A stretch of 64,000 nt of DNA from Chenopodium formosanum (GCA_024500155.1 CM044858.1:21935795-21999794), one strand, 5' to 3'; counted from the first letter of the stretch, positions 44,642-57,500 are shown. A program made the numbers and translations. Notes: generated by a model from the letters alone, not told the origin.

Positions 44642-45955
44642 GTAGTGTAAAGTTTTTTGTAACAAGAAGTGTTAATGAGAAATGCTTTTGTTTCAATTAT
44701 TGTCTTTTTCCGTCTGGGTTTACCCATACAAGTATTGTAAAGTTTAGTACCAAATTTAATATGTGAATAACTTGAGGCCAATGGCCAGATAAAAAACTAA
44801 GTTTAATACTTAGTGTTTAAAATTAAAAGTCCATAGTAACACGAGGCCAATGGCCAGATCCTTAAGCTAGGCACAAAACCGCCTAGTGGCTATGCAGCCG
44901 GTCTCCAACTAGACCAGAGGCCAATGGCCAGATGGTCGTCTTTTTTTTTTTTTACAAATTCGTCTATCCCATCATGGATGTAGGCGTCCGGCGACACCCC
45001 TCCGGGTGCAATCGTCGCAGAGAACAGCCTACCTGCTCGTTCTATGTACCCATGCAGGCGGTTAAGATTGAACGGCTAAATTAGCCAACTCATAGCCGTC
45101 TGACTTAAATCTTTCCTAAGAATTTTTTGACTGTGGAACTCCGGATGTTCCAAGACATCAGCCGGAGTACTTTCATGAGCTTTTACTTAGGATTTTTTCA
45201 CCTTTAAGTTGCGCACTCCCCCTTTTGGGGCAAAGCTCTTTTGCGTAATGGCTATAATGGAATACCTAGGCGGTTTGATACCGACTGGGGCACAGGTTGT
45301 ATGCCTGCTATTTGACCGGCTGTGTACTTGGTTTGGGGCAATCACCATTGTGATTGATTGCCTTACAAACATCTCATACTCTTTTAAGTATGAGAATTTT
45401 CCAAGGCAATCAATCCTTTTTATGAGATTAAACCAACCACACAGCCGTCCAGGGGCAAGGACAACTGGATTTGTACCTGCCGCATGCTTCTTATAAGTTA
45501 GGCAAAATCACAAGTATATATAGAGTATATATGCAAAAGCGAAAAAATTTACAAAACTGAAAATTGTGCAAGTATAAGAAAAACCGATTGAGTCGGTATA
45601 CTTCATAGATAGAAATTGGCTCAGAGGCCAAAATAATTGTTAACCGGAATTACATCCGGTGAAGAAATCATTGTTACCCGACCCCACGGTCGGTAAAAGA
45701 TACACTGATTACTCGGCACACAGGCCGGAAAGGCAAAAGAAAAATAAAAAGAAATGTTGGTTGGTTGGCATACTACCGCTGAATCCAAGAGCTTATTTAC
45801 ACTTGGGGAGTTTGCTGTTCCGGCTGCTTCTGCTCCGGCTGGCCTTGCATCGGGGGGAGGTTCTCTTCAGCGTTCACAGCCTCATTAGGCTGGTTCCCTT
45901 GACCCTCTTTCTGCTCCCCTGCCTGCTCTACTTCATCATCAGAGACCTCATATCC
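44642..45955. other. Spacer between Gypsy3 pol and its antisense gene
   Basis: No gene. It holds three exact copies of GAGGCCAATGGCCAGAT (44774, 44843, 44927), an imperfect 131-base hairpin (45317-45447), and inverted CCGG-rich words near 45640. Both converging transcripts should end here. Confidence 0.6.
45317..45447. repeat. Three-tier imperfect hairpin
   Basis: Outer arms 45317-45334 and 45430-45447 pair at 16 of 18 positions. Middle arms ATTGATTGCCTT (45353-45364) and its exact complement (45403-45414) pair fully. Inner arms CTCATACT / AGTATGAG (45373-45380, 45387-45394) pair fully. A transcript from either strand could fold into a single long stem-loop. Confidence 0.8.
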
Positions 45956-48673
45956 CTACTCTTCAGCCCAGACCTTGAAGCGAGGCGGCGCTTCCTCTCC
46001 CAGAACTTGGGCATCATACGCCACTGTGGCGTAATCATACCTCAACTTGTAATACTCAAAGTCCACTATTGGGTAGAGGAGGTTCCAAGCCATCCTCAGG
46101 CGGGCCTTAGTATCTTTTTCATTTTCAGTGACCAGCCGGTTCTGCTTCTTGGCGATTTCATCCCGATGCTGGTTCTTCAGGTTGACAATCTCCACCCCCA
46201 ACCGGGTAACATCAGCCCGGAGTTGGGCATTTTCTTTGTCAGCATCTTCCAACGCCTTGAGATCAGATTCAGCATTCTTCAATTTTAGCTCAAGGTCGTT
46301 GGCCCGGTTGTTCGCAGCCTCATTAGCAGTCGTCAGAGTCTGAACCAGCTCCTCATGTTTCAACTCCACTGCTTTAATTGCAAGATCAGACATATAATAT
46401 GCATGTTCAGCAGAGTTGAGATTTTGAATTGCCCTTCTTTTGGCGTCAATTACCTCTTCCTGTTTCTGCCTGAAGGGAACCTGGAGCCCGTTCACTCTCA
46501 GTATAACCTAAATGAGTCAGTCGGGAAAGTTAGTACTCAATGCAATCAAATAAAAACACAAGTCTAGAAGTTAAAACAACTTACCTCCGCCAGTTGGCCC
46601 ATTATCCGGTCAAAGTCCACTACCTGCAGATCAGGTACTGAATTTTTCTCTGTCCGGGTGAGGGTCCTCACCATCCGCTTGGCAAAAGCCGGGAAGTCAG
46701 GTGCCCTGGAGGTAGCATCTGCACCAAAAGAAGTACTTGGTGAGACGGAAGCAGCATATGCAGCATTCATCCGTCCCCAGCTACTCACTGAGCCTCCGGA
46801 TGGGTCTACCTTAGTCTTGACTCTCATGAAGTCAAGTGGGTAAGGAATTTCAATGGTAGCCTTACCTTGAGTTCGGGGCTGTAGAGTTAAACCCTCCCCA
46901 GCCGCTGCAGTGCCGGCTGCAGCATTGAGTGGCACGCCACTCTCCGATGCCTCCTCTGAGGCATCCGGCATTTTGTCCCCCGTCTGCTTTGAGCTCTCGC
47001 TCAAAGTCTTCACTTTGGAAGGGGACTTGCCACCAGTCGTAGGATGATCTGGTTTGGCATATGAGGTTGTCTGGGAAGGGGTCCTTCTGGGGATCTTGGC
47101 AGCCGGAGTTTTATAAAGCTCCTCTCAAGTTCTTTTGATATGTTTGGAGAAGGAGCGAGGAATGATTTTGCCAGTGCCCTGCAAAGAGAAAAGTAAAACT
47201 TTAGTAGTCGACAAAAGTACTTAAAAAAAATTTATTGAAAAACTTTGGAACAGGCCGCCTTACCCCGCCTTTCTTCGCATCCTTTGCTTCTAAGGACGCT
47301 TTCTCTGCCATCAGCTGTTCTTTGCGCAGCTGGGCAGCAGGTTTAGCCGGCGTCTTTTCCGGGTCCACCATCTTTTTAGCTTCGGCTGCAAAAGTCAGAC
47401 AGAACATCAGTCAAAGAAACATTAACAATTATTGAAAGCAAAGCAGATTCTTCAAGTATAGGGGATCTACCCTGAGGAAACATGGTGTCCACAGGCGGAC
47501 AAGAACCTCTCATCCTTGAAAAAGTCCGGATGGGGGATCCAGTTTTTTGGTACAATAATTTGAGTCCCATCCTCCATGGGCTCAGTCGTGGTTTCGAAGA
47601 AACCAGGATCCATTATTTGCCGGCGGGCTCGTGCATAAAGCTCCGGGAGGGCGCATTTTTTGCCAAGGAGAGCCGGCTCTTTATTATACCGGCGTAGTGT
47701 CCGGTTGTTGTCAAGGGAGGGGGAGGGGGAGGAAATCAATAAAACCTTTCCCTGCACCCGGACCATTTGGACACCTTGTCCAAAGTTATCTGATATTGGG
47801 GCAAGGTAGTGACAGTGTACCAAGCCCCATGACCTCCTGGGGCCCTGCTCAAATAATGCGTATGAGCAAAGGCCGAAAAACTAGGCTCTATGTTCTGAAA
47901 TTCACAGACGGCAATATAACTGAGTATATTCCCCCATGAATTTGGAGTTAACTGCCATACCCCCAGGTCATACCTTTGAGGATCTTCCTGATCCCAGTAT
48001 GAAGGGGGAACCGGAGGCCGGCTTCAATGGCCGCCTCGAAGCAGACGAAGTAATTGTCTGCATTCTCTATGTCGTCCTTCCAGGCCATGACGGCATCCGC
48101 AGGCGGAACTGTGATATACCACCCGTTTCCAAACGGGTGTTTCTGTTTGAAAGTTTTGAAGCTGCTTTTCAGCAAGGCTCTATCAGCCGGCAGCATCCTT
48201 ATTTTTCTGGGGTCAGGCTTGTCCGAAGTCTTTGCCGACACCTGATAGTCAGCCGCAAAGTTCTCTTGTTCAGAGCCAAAAGCTTCTGACCCTGCCCTCT
48301 CAGCAGCCTCATTACCGCCTGACCCCTCTTCCTTCTCTGAGGAAGAGGCAGCTTCCTCACCGCTTGACTCCCTCATTTCTTCTTGGGAGGGGGCGCCACT
48401 CTCAGAACTCTCCTGCTCATCCGGACTTTCATAGTCCTCATCCCTAGTAACATCATCAGCACGCACTCTCCTCGCGCGGCGTTGCTTAGGCTTAATAGCC
48501 GTCTGCTTAACTCTGGCCATTCTGTCCTGCATAGACACAGAGAGGGAGGGATTCGGGGATGAGCAAAGAAGATCTGATTGTCTGGAAAAGGCACCCCCGG
48601 TTCTAGACTCAGCCGTACTAGGAGAACGGCTGAGCGTCCTAGGCCGTGCCGTGTGTGTGGATGAAGAGTCCAT
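45956..48673 (-). pseudogene. Spliced antisense gene of Gypsy3 (Transposase_28-like N-terminus, coiled-coil C-terminus)
   Basis: The first coding part, 48673 to about 47975, starts at an ATG followed by a Ser/Glu-rich acidic region and then KHPFGNGWYITVPP and AIEAGLRFPLH. The sequence then shifts frame to VWQLTPNSWGN. This is the pattern of the plant Transposase_28 'gypsy-type transposon' domain. Later exons with GT-AG ends are 47264-47385 (acceptor TTTTGCAG, donor GTAAGG), 46585-47178 (acceptor TTTGCAG, donor GTAAGT; one internal TGA) and 45956-46507 (acceptor CATTTAG). The last exon encodes a long helical coiled coil and ends KVWAEE. Extra genes of this type, antisense and tail-to-tail with pol, are known in Tat-lineage elements; their function is unknown. 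Frameshifts near 47975 and in 47470-47700 and the TGA make this copy nonfunctional. Confidence 0.8.
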
Positions 48674-48855
48674 TTATTTTATTTTGGAAAGTTACCTTTC
48701 TTTAAAAAGTTCTGAAAAATCTGAAAACAGCTACAGCCGGTGACCGGGTGTTTTTTAGCGTGCACACGGGAATCTTGAAAAGGCAAGTACGCAACCGGGT
48801 TCAGAGAACCTCTCTCTAAAAACTCCAATTTCTCTCTCAAGAAAATGAAAATGAT

Positions 48856-50162
48856 CACTAGTAGAATAAACAAAATGAGAAGCCCCAAATGGCAAGCGGT
48901 TATTGAATTCCGCTTCCAAAAACACCCAACAAAAAAAAAAAAAACTGATATAAACAAATGGCAAGCGGTTTTGAGTGAACCGCTTGCCAAAATGTAAATG
49001 GCAAGCGGTTCAAACAATAAACCGCTTGCCATTTGCTAAAAAACCATAGGAATTGTACTTGTCACATCCTTTTCTCTCCTCCCTCACCTCATTTTTCACG
49101 GGCCTCCTTCTCTCTCCTCTCCTCTCCTCTCATCTCATCTCCTCCCTCCATTCTCCTCCATCTGATCTCCTCTCTCCATTCTCCTATCCTTCTCTCTTCT
49201 CTCGTCTCTCCATCCTCCATCTGATCTCCTTCCTTCTCTTCTCTCCTCTCCAGATTTTCAAACCCAAAACCCCTTATTTTCGAGTAAAAAAAACTCAAAA
49301 AACCCTAGAATTTTCAAACCCACAAGTCCCAGCAAATTCGAGCACAAATCCAAGCAAAAACTCAGCACAAATCCGAGCAAAACTGACCAAATCCGAGTGA
49401 AAATCCGACCAAATTCGAGCTAAGATCCGAGCAATAACAACACCGACACTCATGAGGTTGTGTAATTTCAGATGTAATTTAATTTAGGTAAGAATTTAGA
49501 GTTAGTTTCTTTTTTCTTTTCAAATTTCTGATTTTAATTACTTGTATTTCTCCATTGATTTTTTTGGGTATTGGTTTAATTTTTCTATTTTTGTTCAATT
49601 TAGTTGATATTAAATTGTTAATTACAGAGTTTTTTGGGTTTTGGGGTGGTATTGGACTATTGGTGGATTTTGTGGGTTTTAATTTCAAATTTCATGTTCT
49701 ATTTGCATGAGTTAATTTTTTAAGCTATTTTTTAAATTGTTCCAGATATAGTTGGCGTCAATTATGGTGGCGGTGGCGTCGATTGTGGTGGCCGTATATT
49801 ACTGGCGGGGATTGCGGTGGGGAGCAGGGGATTGCTGAAATTGGTGGGCAGAGATGGTGGTTCAGGTGGTGCACCACGACCTGCGTCAGTTGCGGCTGGG
49901 CAGTGACGAAATTCTGCTAACATGAGTTGTATTTTTTTTTTTTATGAAATTGTAATATTATAACATTTAATTAATGAAAAAATTAATGTTTTTATATATA
50001 TTTTGTTTGTTTGTCAATTATATTAAAAAAAAAAAAACAAAATTTTTTTTTTTTGTTTTTTTTAGCCATAATGGACAGCGGTTTTGGTGCCAAACCGCTG
50101 CCCTTTCTCTACAAATGGAAAGCGGTTCAAAACCGCTTGCCATTTAGTTTTTTCTACTAGTG
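48856..50162. mobile_element. Small non-autonomous CACTA-type element in the leader of the antisense gene
   Basis: Ends CACTAGTAGAATAAAC and, inward from the right, CACTAGTAGAAAAAAC; target duplication GAT (48853-48855 and 50163-50165). Subterminal AACCGCTTGCCATTT words recur near both ends (48890-49030 and 50085-50145). Inside is a CT-rich leader (49060-49250), an intron-like block 49488-49745 (donor TTTAG|GTAAGA, acceptor GTTCCAG) and a GGTGGCGG-rich exon followed by AT-rich DNA. No transposase; it would need one supplied in trans. Confidence 0.88.
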
Positions 50163-50201
50163 GATGGGTGAAGTGAGGGGAGAGAAGGGGGGATAAACTT
50201 A

Positions 50202-50309
50202 TATTTATAGGCAGGTTAAACGGAAAAAACTACCGTTAAACCTAGTCGTTTTACTGTTCACCTCTCATGGGCGGACACGTGTCACATGCGCCACGTGGCC
50301 TGCCACGTG
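50202..50309 (-). promoter_or_regulatory. Antisense promoter: TATA box plus three CACGTG boxes
   Basis: On the minus strand TATAAATA lies at 50202-50209, and three perfect CACGTG palindromes (50276-50281, 50292-50297, 50304-50309) lie 65-110 bases upstream of it. Without the CACTA insertion the TATA box would be roughly 220 bases before the antisense ATG at 48673. G-box/ABRE-type cores are bound by plant bZIP and bHLH factors, so stress- or hormone-linked antisense transcription is a fair guess. Confidence 0.6.
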
Positions 50310-50327
50310 CCACCTGTGAAGGGCAAA

Positions 50328-50823
50328 TGTTTAGGGGATTTTTTACCCTAAACACCTGGACCAATGAGGGGCTGCCACGTGTCAGAGGCTGGCAGGTCAC
50401 CTCTGACCTATCCCAGCTGACATGTGGCCTCCCTGATATGTCTTCAGAATTGCGGCATTCAGAGGCCTAATTCCCCAAAAAACCGCATTATTGCGGCGCA
50501 GCCCACCTGCCCTAGGTCAGATGACCTAAGGGAGGGCACTCTTCCCCATGACCCTATAAATAGGGAGATATTCCCCCATTTTGGGGGCATTCACAATCAT
50601 TTATTACACCCTATTTTCTCTCACATTAGAGAACTCCTGAGCTTGGAATCCAAGCAGATCCCCACCTTAAATTCCGCACTTTTTACTCTCCTTCAAGTTA
50701 CTAACTTGAGCGTTGGAGGCGGAGCACCACCCAACCGGTGTCTCCGTTGATTTTGTAGGTACAGAGCCAGCAGGACCAGTCTTCGAGCTGTAACTCTCCC
50801 AAGAGACAAAAACACCCAAAACA
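50328..50823 (+). repeat. 3' LTR of Gypsy3
   Basis: 496 bp matching 37041-37537 with few changes; TATAAATA at 50555-50562. Followed by the ACCAT target duplication. Confidence 0.93.
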
Positions 50824-50828
50824 ACCAT

Positions 50829-51556
50829 AGTAATACCAAAATGACCCTTAGTAAATTTATTGCTTGGTTTTTGTTTCCACTCCACATTTTCCCCTTTCTT
50901 AAGCTCAATCCCTTTCTGTTTGTTAAACCAAACTGCCTTGATGAGTTTTTCTCGCTAAAGCTATTTCCCTCCATAATGGTATTCTCTTAGATAGGGAGCA
51001 TTATGTAGTTACCCAAATTTTAATCGAAAGATTATTATTACTCCCTGTATCCCACAATTACTGACACAATAAACTTTCATTCATGGTAATGCACAAGTTT
51101 GAACTTATTTTAATTTTAAAAAATCGTTATATTATAAAAATGTATATAATACAAATTTAACAACATAATCTATGGTAAAATATATTTTTATTGTGTTAGT
51201 ATAAAATTATTGTCAAAGTTCATATATGATAGTGAGAAAAAGTCAAACGTCTTTTTTATTTTAAATTGATCTTAACATGGTATTAGAGCCCTTTTACTCT
51301 GAAATAATAGTATTTAATCACATACATGACATTTTCATGTAATAATGAGGTTACCAGTTAGTATTAGTATTTGACCACGTACATGACATTTTCATTAAGA
51401 AATCAACACCATACATAAGGTAAGTTATAGAAACATTTATTCATATAATTTCATGTCGTTTAGTCCATCCAGTTGAAAATATATACGAACAAGCATAAGT
51501 AAATAAATTAAAAAGCATGAATTAAAATATAAGTTGTAGTCTATGCTTTCAAGGCT
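50829..51556. other. Flank and 3' region downstream of the snakin gene
   Basis: No gene. A CTCCCTGTATCCCACAATTAC block at about 51040-51060 looks like one end of a Stowaway/Mariner-type miniature element whose other end is not found. The last 130 bases are probably the 3' untranslated region of the snakin gene. Confidence 0.45.
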
Positions 51557-54500
51557 TCAAGGACACTTTGGTTTTCCCTTGGAATTCTTCTTGTCTCTGT
51601 AGCAAGGGCACTCATCCTTATTCCCAGATGTTCCAGAAGGTACACAATGGCAATCCTCACAACATATTCCACAATATTTCAAGCATCTATCATTATACCC
51701 CGCTTTAGAGCATCTCACACTGCATTTCGAGTTGCAAAAATCTATATTGATGAAAAAGTTAGTAAAAATTTCACATAAGAAATCGCCATATATCAACTAT
51801 ATGAAGCATGCTTTAAACAACTGAGAATTTCATCATCAGACATGAAAACAATATGTACTCGTATGCAGTTAACATGTTTAACATTCTTGCAACTTATTAG
51901 AAATCGCAAATTTGGTCATGTGGAGGATCTATCTTAGTTGTATTAAAGTTTGTTGACTGTGAAATAAAAAAGTAAAAAACTTATTCATCGTTAAATTCTA
52001 TACAAACTAACAAATATGATGTATCCATCGTTTAAAAATATGATACATTTCTTTTTCACGTTTGTCAATGCGTAAATTTAATCGCAAATATATTAAATTA
52101 TTAATTAATAAAATTTATTAAAACTTGATATATTAAAAATAATTATTAACAGAATTTCAACAAGATATTACATGTTTTTTTTAATTATCTATAATAATTC
52201 ACGCTATTTAATTAAACTAAAATTTTTAAAAAGTATCAAAAGTTAAAACGTGTTAAATTTATTTGAAACGGAAGAACTATTGATTAAAGATACCTAGAGC
52301 GTTTTATAAGTGGTATGAGGACTGAGGAGCTATAGATAGTGTAAGAAAATAAGGAAGGTAATTTGTACATTTGTTTTCAGACATGAGCTAAATACCACAT
52401 TATATTTCAGAAAATTAATTGTCCTTCCTACTCCAACAAAAAAAATTCCTTAATTTTTGGATGCAATTTTAGGAGTGTTTTGATGGTAAGGTTGTTCTTC
52501 GCGTATAAGTGAACAAGAATTTTGTTTTTTTTTTTAATAGAAGTGAATAAGAATATTTGGTAGTGGAAAATGATAGCTTTTTTTTTTTTTTTTTTGACAA
52601 AATATGTAATTAATTTTTAATTCAGTTAGTGTTTCAAGGGATTAATTGAAATAACCCTAAAATTTTCTCTATTCTCTCTCTTCAAATCTAGCCACCATAT
52701 TAAAACTTAGGGCTGCCATTGATTTTTATCGATGGTAAGTTTCAAATTCTTCTATAATTTGATGTTTTTTGTCAATAAAGATCACCATCAGTAAGGTGAT
52801 TAGTCAGTCCCTCCATGTAGGTTTATTCAGTCTTTCCATGTAAGGTTTAATATTATTTATTTGTTTGTTTGTTTTCAATGCGTACAGGGATACAAATTTG
52901 GAAGATTCGTCTTGCAAATTTGGGGAATTGCGAGTATGTTGGTATACGGGTGTAGATTTAGAAGATTCATCTTACAAATTTGCTGATCTCGATGACCAAT
53001 CAAGTTTTATCACTTTTGCGACTATACATCAATAGAGCTCTATCAAGAACGATGCAAAGAAATCTAAAATTATTCATGAGCAGCTCAGAAGAGATGCCAT
53101 TAATTTAGGGGTGTTTAATTCTTGTATTGAAAATTTAGATCTCTTAAGGGATGATTGTAAGTGCCGAATGACTATGATTATTTAAAAAGAAAAAAAAGTG
53201 TTTCAAAGGATTACAATTAAATAAAAAGAAAAAAAAAAAAATCACCTTTCATTTTCATCCGTTTCTTTTCTTTTTTTTTTTTATAAGTTTTAATCACTTT
53301 TATTATATTTCTTCTATGACAACTTATTATTTATTTCTTATCATCTACAACCCTGTTTTGTGAGACTTGATTTTATAAGATAAATCTTCTACTCTCTATC
53401 GCTCTCATCTATAATATAAAAGTATCCACAGGTTAGATTAGGCCCTATTTTTACTATCCTTTACGTAGTTACATTAACAGAGTAACACACTCCGCAAAAC
53501 TAAGGTAGTACAATTTAGATCTTCTATTGAACACACAACAAATAGGTGACTAGATCTCTAATATATAAGTCAAGATGGAAGGTTGTGGTGCCCATTTAAA
53601 AACACATTTTAGCACCCCTCATAGCTTATCACACTATTATATTGAATAAAAAGGGTAAAAACTTATATTAAAAAATTAAAAAAAAAATAAAAAAAAAATA
53701 AAAAAAAACGCCATCATCTTCTATAAATATTCTGTAATTTTATAAATTTTTAATTACATACCTATGGTTTTAATAAATCAATCCTCCAATCAACTATATC
53801 AATAGTTTCCTAATTTAACGAGATTATATTTTTCGTTTATCAATCTTCAATTCTTCATAGCTATAAATCAATAACTAATTAATTCATTCCATAAAAGAAT
53901 TTTATAAGGTGTTTGGTTCACAAAATTAAGTTATAAGGTATGGGTTTAGAATGGTTTAAACTCATACCTTATGTTTGTTTTATGATTTTAAGAGTTTCAA
54001 ACCCATACCTCAAACTCTCAAGGTATAGGGTTTAGAAATCTTGAGGGGAGGTGGGTTTGGCTCATTCCTATACTTTTAGGTATTAAATAAAAGAAAAAAA
54101 TTGCATTTTATAGTTATACCAAACATATGGCATTAACAATCAAGTTCCAAGCCCATACATTTGTTTCACTCATTTGAGGTATAAAATACTTTACTTACAC
54201 TACCTTACATATTCTTTCTATCATTCTCATATATATAGCTATGTGATACATTAGTTTAATTAGAAATTCATCGAAAAATTATTGATTGTCTATTGATTGA
54301 ATAGCTTATAATTACACATATAGATTTCATGATAATTGAATCTTATTGTATTCCTTAACTAGCCCCATATGCATGCAATATATTATTGATATTATCCAAA
54401 TAATTATTTCTGGTGACTTTTATGTATTTAATTTGTTGCTATTAATTTTGTGTGCTGTTATGATTCATTCGTATACAAATTATAGACTGAAATATCTATA

Positions 54501-57500
54501 CTATATATTAAAAGGCGTTAATAAAACAGTCTATGTGTCACGAGGATCCTTTCATTGCGCCACATCATCCAATCAATGTCTTATTACGCCATGTCATCAC
54601 CCACTCAATGCCACGTGGATCTCCTTTCTATATGTTTCTCATTGAATGTAATGCACTTATAACTAATAATAAAAAACAAGTCTCCACAAGATTTGAACTT
54701 GCAACCTCTTATTTTAGAATTAAACATCTTACCACCAAGCTATGTGATATTTATGTTATTTTTTGATACAAAATATTTAATATGTATAACAAAGTTAATT
54801 ACAAGAAAATAAAGTAATGATTCGGGGCATCGCCCGGACCCAAATACTAGTTGTTATTAATAATCCGATAGTGGTGGTGATAAGAACAGTGTTGTAACTC
54901 CACCGACAGAAATGTACTTAATGAAAACCAAGACGATGATGGTGTCCCATTTATAGGATGGGTTTTTGAAAAGTTTTCCGGTGATCGAGAACTTCGATGG
55001 AGAAAGAGGGAAAGAGGAGAGAGATTTCTTTTTTACAGCATAGTAAATTCTAATGATATTACTATGAAAACATTGCACACAATTACATTTTTGCCCTTAA
55101 TATGAGCCCAACCAGGTAGTGCTCCTTCACTCCTGGTTGAACTATCTTCTTGTTTGGATCGGACAAGGATTTCAGGGAGGAATGGGGAAGGAGGTAGGCC
55201 TGTTCACGGATCTTATATCCGATCCGAAATGTGATTTAAGATCGGATATCCGACCGAAGACTCGGATATCAAAAATTGATATCCAAATTCGATTTGAAAA
55301 TTTCGGATACCCGATATTCAGATATTCAAAGTGTTTAGATCGGATGCTTCGGATATCCATTATCCAATATTAAGTAAAATTGTTATGATTACTTTCTAAA
55401 TTTTACTAATTTTACCGTTATTTTATCGCTAAGTAGTACAGCATATTTTAACAAAAATATTAGTCCTTTAACAATAAATATTATCATTAAATATATTAAG
55501 AATATTATAACAAGTTAATATACAAGGTTAGATTTATAAAACAATTTAAAAAATTTATATATATTTCACTATTTTAGGCTCTATATTTCGGATATCTTTC
55601 GGATGTCGAATATCCGAAATTTTAAAAATTAATATCCAAATCCGCATCCGATATCCGCTTTTTCGGAACAGATTTTCGATCCGAAATGAAAACTCGGATC
55701 GGATATCCAAAAATTCGAACCTGTTGCAGATCGGATTATCGGAATCTCGGATAGTTTTGTACAGGACTAGAAGGAGGGATTCCCTATTTTTTAAGTACTA
55801 CTATGTTCTTTCTTAAATTCAACAATTATTCTTAGGAAGTCTAGGAATTATTACCATAGTTCTATTGGATAATACGTTCACACATTAAATAAGTTAGAAA
55901 CAATATAAATTCTTGTATGCGGCTGGTCACCAGTGGGGGTTGATTGTAGGGTGTACTAGTTTGGTCAGGGGTTATTTGTTACTTGTTGGGTGTTACTGGT
56001 ATGGTCAGGAGTTACTTGCAAGATATTGACTTAGGGTCTGTTCTCATACGATTATTTTAAGTTATGTTCAGTTCAGCTCCTAATTTCCTTCTCTTATAAT
56101 ATATTCAGTTCAGTTCAGTTCATTTTAGTTCAGCTCAGTTCAGTCAATGAGAACAGGCCCTTAGTTGCTAACTAGAGTTGGCAACAGATTTTTGTTGAAT
56201 AGTAACAAATTTTAGTTGTTGCTATATTGACTTAATTTTGCAGTGTAACACCCTGACCATACCAGTAACACCCTACAAGTATTAAGTAACCCTTGACAAA
56301 ACCAGTAATACCATACAAGTAACCTTTGCCGCACCATATGGTCTGTCGAACTGAAAAACCACTGTAGAAGTAAACCCATGCCCACACTACTTATTTGTTA
56401 AACATATTATTTTTTCTTTTAAAAGTTGCTAAACACTTTTATAATGACAAGTAATGCCATGCATTTATTTACAAATGGAGGGTGTTTTAGACGGCTAGTT
56501 AATGCAAAAGGAATAAGACCAAGGTCTTGATAGGGATATCTCACTACATCATTTGATTTATTTACATCTAATTCTATCTTCAATTTAATTTATTCATATT
56601 AATTATACACCTTTGTTTTGGTTTGGTATTTTTTATCAGAAACAACCTAATAAAATTAAGATTTTTTCAAAAACACTCTAATAAAAAGAAATATTGTACG
56701 AAACTGTCTCCTCCTTCCATGTTTTAATAAGTGTTATAGTTTGAGTTATTTCACTATTCACATAATGACATTGACTTGATTATTTTACTAATATATTAAA
56801 AATAATTATTATTGTATAAGACCTTATTGTTAGATTCGTTATAATGTATACTTTTATATTATAAAATTTTCTATAATTTTATTAACATATAATAAGATAG
56901 ATTAATTGTTAAAATAGTTGTGTTTCGGCATGCGTGTTTCGTAAAACTATAACACTTATTAAAATATGGAGGGGGTAATAAAAAAAAATAAATCGTTTTA
57001 AAATACTACCTCAAGCCGGATTTTCACCATTCACTTAATTTTGCCGGTGTTGACCCACTTGAAAACACCCCCAAAACTAACATAACTCTCTTGAAACTGC
57101 CTCCATGCATCATAACCAAAACTACTCTCTAATCCCAAAACCATGAACACCCATAACCACTGTCTCGAAGCCAAAAACTAACACCACTAACTCGAAATAT
57201 CACTCAACAACTCCAAAAATAGCCTTAATTACCACCTTAAATCAACCCTTGTCGTGGTTCAGGGGTGTTTAATTTTGAGGTGGGTTAATGACAAAAAATT
57301 AGATTAACACGGCAATTAATTGTATATTACAATGTTTTACCATTCATTATATAGTTTCTTACAATTCTTTAAATTAGCTAGTGTCTCATAAAATATGGGT
57401 TTTAATAGGTAATTTATGACAAAAATACTCTTATTTTTAATTATAATGTTCACAGTTTAATGAATATACTTTGTAAGTACATATAAGAGTATTGAAACAC

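Larger units (their letters stand above)
37041..50823 (+). mobile_element. Gypsy3: Tat-lineage Ty3/Gypsy element with antisense gene, full length but decayed
   Basis: Flanked by the duplication ACCAT (37036-37040 and 50824-50828). LTRs of 497 and 496 bp differ at about a dozen positions by eye. Order: LTR, primer site, gag-protease (37570-39949), solo LTR insertion, pol (41222-44641), 1.3-kb spacer, antisense gene (48673 to 45956), CACTA insertion, antisense promoter, 3' LTR. Two RNase H domains place it in the Tat lineage. Codon and GC use is richer than in Gypsy1/2. Confidence 0.93.

Noticed and set aside
49033..49400. Ser/Leu/Pro-rich ORFs in the small CACTA element
   Set aside because: They translate a CT-rich leader; composition artefact.
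53910..54130. Possible miniature element with GTGTTTGGTT / ACCAAACA ends
   Set aside because: The match between ends is only about eight bases and no consistent target duplication was found.
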